Shown here piece by piece: positions 1 through 5,734 of a stretch of 8,293 nucleotides of DNA; position 1 is the first letter of the stretch; each line of letters starts with the position of its first letter. Below the pieces are notes generated by a model that did not search any database, had not been told where the DNA came from, and saw nothing but the letters and a program-made list of their open reading frames with translations. The DNA is from Chitinophagaceae bacterium (GTDB taxonomy: Bacteria; Bacteroidota; Bacteroidia; Chitinophagales; Chitinophagaceae), in the NCBI GenBank assembly GCA_003167015.1, contig PMUF01000628.1, positions 1-8,293 of the forward strand, given 5' to 3'. The position numbers and the translations under genes were made by a program.

Positions 1-402
1 AATCCCCGCACCGACCGGGATCCCCGCACCGACCGGGAGAATGTCCTGATCCCCCCCATGCTGTTCCAGCCATTTGTCGAGAACGCTATCTGGCACGGTC
101 TCATGCACAAAAGCGAACCCGGCCGCCTGGACATCCGCCTCCGGCTAGCCGGCGATATCCTCACCTGTACCATTACCGATAATGGCGTCGGCCGGGCCAC
201 GGCCGCAGCTTCCAGCAGCAAGTCGGCACAAAAGCAGAAGTCCATGGGCATCGATATCACCCAACAACGGTTGAACCTCATTAACGGTCCTGCCGATAAC
301 GGGCACAGCGTAAAGATCGAAGATCTGTATGACGATCACAGCCAGCCCGCCGGCACCCGCGTGACTATCCGGATCCATACCCGAACGTCCAATCATTCAT
401 AA
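1..402 (+). CDS. Sensor histidine kinase, LytS/YehU type, C-terminal part (cut by window edge)
   Basis: The frame is open from base 1, so only the last 133 codons are present. The fragment is the ATP-binding part of a histidine kinase. An N-box IPPMLFQPFVENAIWHGL covers residues 17-34 of the fragment, with N28 as the expected Mg-ATP ligand. A G1 box DNGVG lies at 60-64 and a GIDITQQRLNLIN segment at about 83-95. IPPMLxQPFVENAIWHG is the signature of the LytS/His_kinase family that phosphorylates LytTR regulators, and such a regulator follows 11 bp downstream. The sensor and histidine-bearing parts lie outside the window. The first codons contain a perfect in-frame 18-bp tandem duplication that adds six residues ahead of the N-box. 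The family call is firm; the signal sensed cannot be read. Confidence 0.93.
   Translation, partial: NPRTDRDPRTDRENVLIPPMLFQPFVENAIWHGLMHKSEPGRLDIRLRLAGDILTCTITDNGVGRATAAASSSKSAQKQKSMGIDITQQRLNLINGPADNGHSVKIEDLYDDHSQPAGTRVTIRIHTRTSNHS
2..37 (+). repeat. Two perfect 18-bp tandem copies inside the kinase gene
   Basis: The unit atccccgcaccgaccggg occurs at 2-19 and again, identical, at 20-37. Eighteen bases keep the frame, so the protein reads PRTDRDPRTDREN. The repeat lies in the linker just before the N-box, where length changes are likely to be tolerated. More copies could exist to the left of the window. Confidence 0.9.
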
Positions 403-413
403 AACCGACGCGT

Positions 414-1160
414 ATGATCACCGCCATTATTGTAGATGATGAACCTGATTGCGCTGAAACCCTGCAACTCCTGCTGGATGCCGGCTGCCCCGAGGTAAAG
501 GTGGTCGCCGTTTGTCTGTCGGGCGCGGCGGCGCTGACACAGATCCCGGCGCTTAACCCGCAACTGGTCTTCCTGGATATTGAAATGCCGTTCATGAATG
601 GATTCCAGCTGCTGGCACAGTTACCGGCCATTAACTTCGACCTGATCTTCACGACGAGCTATGACCAGTATGCCATCAAAGCAATACGCTTCAGCGCCAT
701 GGACTACCTGTTAAAACCGATCGACCGCGAAGAGCTGCGGGCCGCCGTTCAGAAATCATTGGATCACCGCAATCCGCCGCTGCCGCAACAGCTGGAGATC
801 CTGCTGCAACGACTGCAGCAGCCTGTCTCGACAAAAATCGCCATCCCTACCATGGACGGACTGCAGATGGTGCCTGTCGCCTCGGTCATCAGTTGCGCCG
901 CCGACAGCAACTATACGATATTCCACCTGAAAGGCGGCCAGAAGATCACCGCCTCCCGCACCCTGCGGGATGTCGCGGAAATGCTCGAAGAACAGAATTT
1001 TATCCGTGTTCACCAATCCTCGCTCGTCAACGTGGATGAGATCAATAAATATGTCAAGGGCGAAGGCGGTTACCTGATCATGAGCGATGGCTCGACCGTC
1101 GATGTTGCCCGCAGCCGCAAGGAGTCGCTGCTCAAACGCCTCCAGCCGAAACGCTCCTGA
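414..1160 (+). CDS. LytTR-type DNA-binding response regulator
   Basis: This 248-residue protein has the full two-domain layout of LytR/AlgR regulators. Receiver domain (about 2-118): acidic pair D8/D9 in VDDE, phospho-acceptor D55 in FLDIEMP, the switch Thr region FTTS at 79-82, and K101 in LLKPID. LytTR DNA-binding domain (about 140-245): it includes FIRVHQSSLVNVDEI at 196-210, a hallmark of this beta-fold domain. All catalytic residues are present, so it should be functional. The ATG at 414 puts VDDE at the usual distance from the N-terminus and follows the kinase stop by 11 bp, so the two are almost certainly co-transcribed and partners. Such pairs in Bacteroidota usually act on neighbouring or surface-related genes. 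The target here is unknown. Confidence 0.96.
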   Translation: MITAIIVDDEPDCAETLQLLLDAGCPEVKVVAVCLSGAAALTQIPALNPQLVFLDIEMPFMNGFQLLAQLPAINFDLIFTTSYDQYAIKAIRFSAMDYLLKPIDREELRAAVQKSLDHRNPPLPQQLEILLQRLQQPVSTKIAIPTMDGLQMVPVASVISCAADSNYTIFHLKGGQKITASRTLRDVAEMLEEQNFIRVHQSSLVNVDEINKYVKGEGGYLIMSDGSTVDVARSRKESLLKRLQPKRS

Positions 1161-1290
1161 TTCGCTTACTCCTATGCCTGCTATCCCTCGCACGTAGCTC
1201 CCGCCGCTCCCAATACTCATTCGCACCTGCAGAATTCCCTCTTGGGGCGCCATCTGCTCAATCTGGCTATGACAGCCCTACAGTCCGCAG

Positions 1291-1298
1291 TAGTTTTG
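1291..1298 (+). promoter_or_regulatory. Candidate Bacteroidota -7 box for the exported-protein gene
   Basis: TAGTTTTG fits the Bacteroidota -7 consensus TAnnTTTG exactly. It lies 17 bp before the ATG at 1315, which would leave an A-rich leader of roughly 10-12 nt. The -33 position 19 bp upstream (1268-1271) reads tatg, one base off TTTG, so the upstream half is weak. The gene may therefore have its own promoter rather than depend on the regulator operon. Confidence 0.45.
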
Positions 1299-1314
1299 AA
1301 GAAAAATAAAATAT

Positions 1315-1743
1315 ATGAAAAAACTACTCATACTCGCAGCCTTGCTGATCGGCTGCAGCATAGTTGAGGCCCAGATGGGGCTCGCCACGACTGCCCTTCC
1401 GCTGGCAGCAAAGATCAATGCCAACAAAACCGTCTACAGGGATTTCACGCTGTACCGCTATTCGGCTGACGGCGTCTTCTATAAAGCATACTATGACAAT
1501 CGCGGGGTATGGCTGCATACGATCTTGTCCTACGCAGAAGGCAATTTGCCGGCATCCGTCAAGGACCGGATCAGGAGCGCCTATGGCCATTACACGATCT
1601 CCTGGGTTGATGAGATCCGCGCGCCCGATCAGCTGCCCCTGTACCGCGTTGAGCTCAACTACAGTAGAAAGTTCCTGGTCGTACAGGTGAACGAGGAGGA
1701 CATGGAGCAGGAGGCCGAATACGAGCACCAATACGAGCATTAA
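1315..1743 (+). CDS. Small exported protein, PepSY-like / BLIP-like fold (putative)
   Basis: The protein has 142 residues. The N-terminus MKKLLILAALLIGCSIVEAQ is a signal peptide: K2/K3, a hydrophobic core at 4-13, then SIVEA-Q, a plausible signal peptidase I site. LIGC at 11-14 also fits a lipobox, although the hydrophobic stretch is short for a lipoprotein, so both fates are possible. The mature part contains LPASVKDRIRSAYGHYTISWVDEI (78-101) followed by YRVELNYSRKFLVVQVNEE. This is the LP-x-x-V-K / helix / strand pattern of the PepSY-like (DUF2874) periplasmic proteins common in Bacteroidota. The C-terminus is acidic and carries a small repeat, YEHQYEH. Function is unknown. It has a candidate promoter just upstream and a good terminator downstream, so it is probably a single-gene transcript. 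Family assignment is moderate. Confidence 0.8.
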   Translation: MKKLLILAALLIGCSIVEAQMGLATTALPLAAKINANKTVYRDFTLYRYSADGVFYKAYYDNRGVWLHTILSYAEGNLPASVKDRIRSAYGHYTISWVDEIRAPDQLPLYRVELNYSRKFLVVQVNEEDMEQEAEYEHQYEH

Positions 1744-1781
1744 CCCGGCGATTCTTTTTATATCGCATAAAGCAAAAGTTC

Positions 1782-1812
1782 GGAGCTCTTTTCCAGGAGC
1801 TCCCCTTTTTTT
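1782..1812 (+). terminator. Intrinsic terminator after the exported-protein gene
   Basis: A 7-bp stem GGAGCTC (1782-1788) / GAGCTCC (1797-1803) with an 8-nt loop is followed, after two C, by seven T (1806-1812). It starts 39 bp after the stop codon and is the clearest intrinsic terminator on the plus strand. It also lies between convergent genes, so it may help stop leftward transcripts from rimM, although the minus-strand T-run is poor. Confidence 0.82.
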
Positions 1813-1924
1813 CGGCCGTCCGCCCCCTCGCAGCCCCGCGTCTCCGCGTCGCCGCCCAGCCCCTAAGCCGCGTCTCCACCCGCCCCTCGGTCACTCCGCC
1901 CGCGCCGCCCTCCGCCCGCGCGCG
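1813..1924. other. G+C-rich, low-complexity intergenic stretch next to the rimM stop
   Basis: About 110 bp made mostly of C and G, with the C on the plus strand, between the terminator and the rimM stop codon. Short units recur, such as gcgtctcc twice and ctccgcccgcgc twice. On the rimM transcript strand this is a G-rich 3' trailer with several GGG runs. I find no convincing gene here: the minus-strand frame running through it encodes only an Arg/Gly/Ala-rich shadow. No T-run terminator for rimM is visible. Confidence 0.6.
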
Positions 1925-2443
1925 TCACCGGTACACATCCAGCAACCCGTCCGGCAGCTCCACATGCACCTCGCGTTTCTCCTGATCAACCCGCCGCAGC
2001 GTCGCTGCATGCATCGGGATCAGCGCCTCTTTACCCGCTAAATCGATCTTGCAAAGCACCTGGTGCGGCTGCTCGATCACCTCGAGGATCTCCCCGAGAT
2101 CAGCCCCCCCATCGATCAACCGGAATCCTACCATGGAAATGGGAGCGGATTTCCCCGCAAACAGCTCAAAATCCTTCTCCGTCAGCCAAACCTCTTTTTG
2201 GACCACCCGCCGGGCGGCCTCCTTGCTGTCGAGCCCTTCTAACTTGATGTATACCTCGTCGGCGCTCTTGCCGCGGGCGCTCTCGACGAACCAGGGCAGC
2301 ATCTCGTCGCGCTTCTCTTCGATAAAGATGGTTTTCAGCCCCCTGAGGCTGGTCTTTTTGCCAAGGCGGTGTTGGAGTACCAATTCGCCCTGCAGGCCAA
2401 AGACGGCCACTAATTTGCCGATATTGCGGTAGTTGTCGCTCAT
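1925..2443 (-). CDS. rimM: 16S rRNA processing / ribosome maturation factor RimM
   Basis: RimM binds ribosomal protein S19 in the head of the 30S subunit and helps its late maturation in the cytoplasm. The 172-residue length is normal for the family. The N-terminal RimM domain (about 5-92) opens with the family motif IGKLVAVFGLQGELVL (8-23). The C-terminal PRC-barrel (about 100-172) ends with LIPMHAATLRRVDQEKREVHVELPDGLLDVY, the typical RimM ending. The ATG at 2441-2443 gives the expected short lead-in before IGK. The gene follows rpsP by 60 bp, a conserved pairing. trmD, often next in other phyla, is absent; a G+C-rich stretch and a convergent gene follow instead. The start codon directly abuts the U-run of a terminator-like hairpin, so expression may depend on read-through. 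Confidence 0.96.
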   Translation of the reverse strand: MSDNYRNIGKLVAVFGLQGELVLQHRLGKKTSLRGLKTIFIEEKRDEMLPWFVESARGKSADEVYIKLEGLDSKEAARRVVQKEVWLTEKDFELFAGKSAPISMVGFRLIDGGADLGEILEVIEQPHQVLCKIDLAGKEALIPMHAATLRRVDQEKREVHVELPDGLLDVYR

Positions 2444-2470
2444 AAAAAAAAGGAGGCCTCGCAGCCTCCT
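2444..2470 (-). terminator. Terminator-like hairpin between rpsP and rimM, abutting the rimM AUG
   Basis: Read leftwards, the stem AGGAGGC (2470-2464) pairs with GCCTCCT (2457-2451) across a 6-nt loop, and eight T (2451-2444) run straight into the ATG of rimM. Stem strength and U-run fit an intrinsic terminator or attenuator after rpsP, 34 bp past its stop. The 5' arm contains AGGAGG, but it is too far from the ATG (about 21 nt) to act as a normal ribosome binding site. Confidence 0.75.
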
Positions 2471-2503
2471 GGTAAAATTACAATTTGAACGTTTCAGCCG
2501 ACC

Positions 2504-3025
2504 CTACGCCTCTGCAGGAGCTCCGCCTTCACTCTTCTTCTCTATCTGCACCGGCCTTTCCCTTTCGGTTCTTTCAGGGCGCTCAGATCTTTCAGCGCTC
2601 CTTTCCATCGGCCTTCTCATGGGAGGACCACCGGGACCCCTTCTGCCGGGACGCGCCCTGCGGTTGTCTTCTGCCCTCTTTTTCAGCGCTATTTCGTGCT
2701 CACCATGCCATTTCTGGAATTTCTCCATTGCGGCGGCGTCATCGAATAAGCCCAGCTTCACTCCACGCAACAGATGTTTCAGATAGAGAACACCCTTGTA
2801 GGAGAGAATGCGGCGAACAGTATCCGTCGGCTGCGCACCTTTGTGCAGCCAGTCAAGCGCCTTTTGGCGATCAAGTTGAACGGAAGCAGGAACTGTCAGT
2901 GGATTGTACGTACCGATCTTTTGGATGAACTTGCCATCCCTTGGTGCACGGGCGTCGGCTACTACGATGAAATAAAATGGCCTTTTCTTAGACCCGTGGC
3001 GTTGCAGTCTGATTTTAACTGGCAT
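2504..3025 (-). CDS. rpsP: 30S ribosomal protein S16 with long C-terminal tail
   Basis: S16 is a 30S assembly protein that binds 16S rRNA. The conserved core covers about residues 1-85: MPVKIRLQRHGSKKRPFYFIVVADARAPRDGKFIQKIGTYNP at 1-42 and GAQPTDTVRRILSYKGVLYLKHL at 63-85. The protein is 173 residues, about twice the length of E. coli S16. The extra part has an amphipathic stretch (about 93-118) and then an Arg/Glu/Pro/Gly-rich low-complexity tail (119-173, with repeated ERSE/RPER elements). Extended S16 proteins are usual in Bacteroidota; the tail is probably disordered and may touch rRNA. It lies after ffh and before rimM in one direction, a conserved order. It has its own good promoter (see 3099-3129). 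Confidence 0.97.
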   Translation of the reverse strand: MPVKIRLQRHGSKKRPFYFIVVADARAPRDGKFIQKIGTYNPLTVPASVQLDRQKALDWLHKGAQPTDTVRRILSYKGVLYLKHLLRGVKLGLFDDAAAMEKFQKWHGEHEIALKKRAEDNRRARPGRRGPGGPPMRRPMERSAERSERPERTERERPVQIEKKSEGGAPAEA

Positions 3026-3070
3026 CTTAAATAGAAATTTAAATGCGTGAACAATAAGGTTACCTTCTTT

Positions 3071-3090
3071 AAAAAGGAAAATTCCTTTTT
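3071..3090 (-). terminator. Weak hairpin with U-run in the ffh-rpsP gap / rpsP leader
   Basis: AAAAAGGAA (3071-3079) and TTCCTTTTT (3082-3090) form a 9-bp, A/T-dominated stem that looks the same from both sides. On the minus strand it ends in UUUUU and starts about 9 nt downstream of the rpsP -7 box. It would therefore be the first thing in the rpsP leader. It could be a late terminator for ffh (about 200 nt past its stop) or a leader hairpin. Only two G-C pairs, so a weak stem. Confidence 0.4.
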
Positions 3091-3098
3091 AGGGAGTG

Positions 3099-3129
3099 CA
3101 AATCTAGCACTCTGTAATTACATTTCAAA
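3099..3129 (-). promoter_or_regulatory. rpsP promoter, Bacteroidota type (TTTG-N19-TAGATTTG)
   Basis: Read on the minus strand, a -33 TTTG (3129-3126) is followed after exactly 19 bp by TAGATTTG (3106-3099), a full match to TAnnTTTG at the consensus spacing. The predicted start is near 3092-3094, giving a leader of about 65-70 nt before the rpsP ATG. The -7 box lies in the loop of a short inverted repeat, GAGTGC (3094-3099) / GCACTC (3107-3112), a possible operator-like symmetry. This is the best promoter in the window. Confidence 0.68.
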
Positions 3130-3285
3130 AATAATGCATCATGAATTAAAGAGCGAATATTGCAGTATAAATTTTGTTAACATCGTAACCCTTTAACATT
3201 CAGGGAATAATGTCCACAATACGCTTGCATTTGCAATTCTCGTGCCGACAGTCGTTGCAATCTCAACAAATATCAAGTTTTCGCG

Positions 3286-4614
3286 CTACCGCCGCTTCAT
3301 CCCCCCCATCCCCATGCCACCCATCGGCATCTTATTCATCATCTTCATCATCTGCTTCATCTGCTCGAATTGCTTCAGGAAAGCATTGATCTCATTGATA
3401 TCCTTCCCGCTCCCCTTCGCCAGCCTCTTCCGGCGACTCTGATCGATCACATCCGGATTCGCCCGCTCGAATGGCGTCATCGAACCGATGATCGCCTCGA
3501 TACCCTTGAAAGAATCATCACTGATATCGACGTCCTTGACCGCCTTCCCCACTCCGGGTATCATTCCCAATAAGTCCTTGATATTCCCCATCTTCTTGAT
3601 CTGCTCCAGCTGCTGTTTGAAGTCCTCGAAATCGAATTGATTCTTGCGGATCTTCTTCTCCAGCTTCCTCGCCTCCGCCTCGTCATACTGTTCCTGCGCC
3701 TTCTCGACCAAAGTCGTAATGTCTCCCATCCCCAGGATCCTTTGCGCCATCCGATCTGGATAGAACACATCCAGCGTATCCAGCTTCTCGCCGGAAGAAA
3801 TGAACTTGATCGGCTTAGTGACGGTATATTTGATCGAAAGAGCAGCCCCACCCCGCGTATCGCCGTCCATCTTCGTCAGTACAACCCCGGAAAAATCCAA
3901 TCTCTCATTAAAAGCCTTAGCGGTATTCACGGCATCCTGGCCGGTCATCGAGTCCACCACGAACAATATCTCACCCGGACTCACCGCCGCTTTGATCGCC
4001 GCCACTTCCTTCATCATCACCTCGTCGACGGCCAGACGGCCCGCCGTATCGATGATCACCACATTTTTATTGGTAGACCGCGCCGCCTTAATGGCATTCT
4101 GCGCGATCTCGATCGCATTCTTATTCTCCGGTTCGCTGTACACGTCGACGCCGATCTGTCCGCCGAGCACTTTCAGCTGCTCGATGGCCGCCGGGCGATA
4201 GATATCCGCCGCCACCAGGAGGGGAGAAAGCCCCTTGCGGGCTTTGAGATAGTTCGCCAGCTTGCCGCTAAAGGTCGTTTTACCACTGCCCTGCAATCCC
4301 GCGATCAGGATTACCGCCGGACTGCCCTTGGCATTCAGTTCGCTCTCCGCGCCGCCCATGAGGGCAGCCAGTTCGTCCTTGACGATCTTGACCATCAGCT
4401 GGCCCGGGCTGACGGCCGTCAGCACCTTCTGCCCCATGGCCTTTTCCCTGACCGTATCCGTAAATTCTTTGGCGATCTTGAAGTTGACGTCCGCATCGAT
4501 CAGCGCCCGTCGGATATCCTTTACCGTTGCCGCAATATTGAGCTCGGTGATCCGCCCTTCCCCCTTGATCTGCTTAAACGCCGACTCCAGCCGTTCCGAT
4601 AAATTTTCAAACAT
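3286..4614 (-). CDS. ffh: Signal recognition particle GTPase Ffh (SRP54)
   Basis: Ffh binds signal sequences and the 4.5S/SRP RNA and delivers ribosomes to FtsY at the membrane. From the ATG at 4612-4614 the protein has 442 residues, a normal length. The N domain is at about 1-95. The G domain shows GLQGSGKTT (106-114), DTAGR (189-193), TKMD (247-250) and GDTRGGAALS (251-260). The M domain (about 300-440) has the RNA-binding segment SMTPFER with RRKRLAKGSG (394-403) and a Met-rich tail MKQMMKMMNKMPMGGMGMGGMKRR. The frame stays open upstream to a TTG at 4707 through three tandem repeats (GRPDAVK), but MFENLSERLE matches the usual N-terminus, so 4614 is preferred. It lies between rpoD and rpsP, all leftward. 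A separate promoter and terminator signals suggest it is not simply co-transcribed. Confidence 0.97.
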   Translation of the reverse strand: MFENLSERLESAFKQIKGEGRITELNIAATVKDIRRALIDADVNFKIAKEFTDTVREKAMGQKVLTAVSPGQLMVKIVKDELAALMGGAESELNAKGSPAVILIAGLQGSGKTTFSGKLANYLKARKGLSPLLVAADIYRPAAIEQLKVLGGQIGVDVYSEPENKNAIEIAQNAIKAARSTNKNVVIIDTAGRLAVDEVMMKEVAAIKAAVSPGEILFVVDSMTGQDAVNTAKAFNERLDFSGVVLTKMDGDTRGGAALSIKYTVTKPIKFISSGEKLDTLDVFYPDRMAQRILGMGDITTLVEKAQEQYDEAEARKLEKKIRKNQFDFEDFKQQLEQIKKMGNIKDLLGMIPGVGKAVKDVDISDDSFKGIEAIIGSMTPFERANPDVIDQSRRKRLAKGSGKDINEINAFLKQFEQMKQMMKMMNKMPMGGMGMGGMKRR

Positions 4615-4642
4615 AAAAGTGTTTTGACCTTGTTCGTTTTTG

Positions 4643-4705
4643 TTGACCGCGTCCGGCCTGCCTTTGACCGCGTCCGGCCTGCCTTTGACCGCGTCCGGTC
4701 TGCCC
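4643..4705. repeat. Three 21-bp tandem repeats in the ffh leader
   Basis: The unit ttgaccgcgtccggcctgcc-t occurs at 4643-4663 and 4664-4684 (identical) and at 4685-4705 with two substitutions. It lies between the rpoD terminator hairpin and the ffh ATG, 29 bp before the latter. It is G+C-rich in otherwise A+T-rich intergenic DNA. The 21-bp period keeps the ffh frame open (GRPDAVK per unit), but no upstream ATG in that frame is present, only TTG. Confidence 0.93.
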
Positions 4706-4743
4706 AAAATAAAAAAGTGAACATAACAATGTTACATTCACTT
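4706..4743 (-). terminator. Intrinsic terminator after rpoD (or ffh leader attenuator)
   Basis: Read leftwards, AAGTGAA (4743-4737) pairs with TTCACTT (4721-4715). Inside are a symmetric ca/ca mismatch and a second stem taac/gtta with a 3-nt loop. The arm is followed by TTTTTTATTTT (4716-4706). It starts 77 nt after the rpoD stop codon, a sensible place for the rpoD terminator. Because a TAnnTTTG match lies just upstream (4754-4761), it may instead sit at the very beginning of an ffh transcript. Confidence 0.68.
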
Positions 4744-4753
4744 AGAAAAGATA

Positions 4754-4761
4754 CAAAAGTA
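4754..4761 (-). promoter_or_regulatory. Possible -7 box for ffh
   Basis: On the minus strand the bases read TACTTTTG, a full match to TAnnTTTG. No TTTG occurs at 19-21 bp upstream (one is present only 12 bp away), and the strong hairpin begins about 10 nt downstream. The call rests on one short box in A+T-rich DNA and may be chance. Confidence 0.27.
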
Positions 4762-4819
4762 AGAAATTTAGGTCAAAGGAAGTGTTTCAGTGTATTTGTC
4801 TACTCAAATTGTTCTTAGT

Positions 4820-5689
4820 TTAAATGCCCAGGTAACTCCTCAGCATTTTCGACCGCGAATTGCTCCGCAGCTTGGTGATCGCCTTGTCCTTGATCTGCCT
4901 CACCCTTTCCCGGGTCAGGTTGAACTTCTCGCCGATGTCCTCCAGGCTCATCGGATGATCCACCCCGATGCCGAAGAAAAAGCATATCACTTCCTTCTGC
5001 CGTTCCGTCAATGTCCTCAAACTGCGGTCGATCTCCTGTTTCAGCGATTCCTTGTGTTCGATGTTCTGATTGGCCATTTCCGCATTCGGGTTCACCAGCA
5101 CGTCGATCAGGGTATTGTCCTCACCTTCCGATAAGGGCGTATCCATGCTGACGTGGCGGGCGGCAATGCCCAGGGTCGAAGTGACCTCCTCGATGTCCAG
5201 TTCCAGCAAGTCGGCCAGTTCCTCCGCGGAAGGCTCCCGTTCGAATTCCTGTTCCAGATGGGAATAGGCCTTCTGAATACGGTTCGTGAGACCAACCTTA
5301 TTCAGCGGAAGACGGACGATGCGGGACTGTTCGGCGAGGGCCTGTAAGATACTCTGGCGGATCCACCAGACAGCGTAGGAAATGAATTTGAAACCACGGG
5401 TTTCATCAAAGCGTTGAGCCGCCTTGATCAGGCCCAGGTTGCCTTCATTGATCAGATCGGGCAGGGACAGGCCCTGGTTCTGATACTGTTTGGCTACGGA
5501 TACCACAAAGCGTAGGTTCGCCTTGGTTAACTTATCGAGCGCTTTCTGATCTCCCTGCTTGATACGGATGGCGAGTTTGACTTCTTCTTCGGGACTGATC
5601 AACTCCACTTTTCCTATTTCCTGCAGGTACTTCTCCAGGCTCTGAGATTCACGATTAGTAATACTCTTCGTGATCTTCAGCTGACGCAT
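4820..5689 (-). CDS. rpoD: Primary sigma factor RpoD (sigma-70 family, Bacteroidota type)
   Basis: This sigma factor directs RNA polymerase to housekeeping promoters. Starting at MRQLKITKSI (ATG 5687-5689) it has 289 residues, the compact form usual in Bacteroidota, lacking region 1.1 and the non-conserved region of E. coli RpoD. Visible parts: region 1.2 with SLEKYLQEIGKVELISPEEE (17-36), region 2 with the core/-10 segment DLINEGNLGLIKAAQRFDETRGFKFISYAVWWIRQSI (78-114), region 3 (about 130-200), and region 4 helix-turn-helix MSLEDIGEKFNLTRERVRQIKDKAITKLR (247-275). An ATG two codons further out (5695, MSMRQ) is also possible. Family members start at MRQLKITKS, so 5689 is preferred. The gene is preceded by a long structured leader (5735-5830) and followed by a hairpin terminator before ffh. 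Confidence 0.97.
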   Translation of the reverse strand: MRQLKITKSITNRESQSLEKYLQEIGKVELISPEEEVKLAIRIKQGDQKALDKLTKANLRFVVSVAKQYQNQGLSLPDLINEGNLGLIKAAQRFDETRGFKFISYAVWWIRQSILQALAEQSRIVRLPLNKVGLTNRIQKAYSHLEQEFEREPSAEELADLLELDIEEVTSTLGIAARHVSMDTPLSEGEDNTLIDVLVNPNAEMANQNIEHKESLKQEIDRSLRTLTERQKEVICFFFGIGVDHPMSLEDIGEKFNLTRERVRQIKDKAITKLRSNSRSKMLRSYLGI

Positions 5690-5734
5690 GCTCATAGGCA
5701 GAGGTCTTTTAAAGGGTTTTTAGGTTCTTAGCTT

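Noticed and set aside
756..1253. Minus-strand open frame (165 codons) over the response regulator
   Set aside because: Antisense to the LytTR regulator, with no recognisable motif.
1813..1894. Small minus-strand gene in the G+C-rich stretch
   Set aside because: The frame is open because G+C-rich DNA lacks stops. The product is Arg/Gly/Ala-rich without family features, and the frame crosses the terminator and the end of the exported-protein gene.
2433..2928. Plus-strand open frames opposite rpsP
   Set aside because: They are antisense to the Arg/Glu/Pro-rich tail and core of S16; their Ser/Pro/Leu-rich products follow from that composition.
3637..4602. Long plus-strand open frame (321 codons) across the ffh region
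   Set aside because: It is antisense to ffh, whose protein shows every SRP54 motif. The plus-strand product is Arg/Leu/His-rich with no recognisable domain.
4643..4705. CRISPR-like array
   Set aside because: The three 21-bp units are directly adjacent with no spacers, and no cas genes are present.
4615..4707. N-terminal extension of Ffh from the TTG at 4707 through the repeats
   Set aside because: The ATG at 4614 gives the standard Ffh N-terminus MFENLSERLE and normal length. The extension is a simple repeat with only a TTG start, and a strong hairpin lies just upstream.
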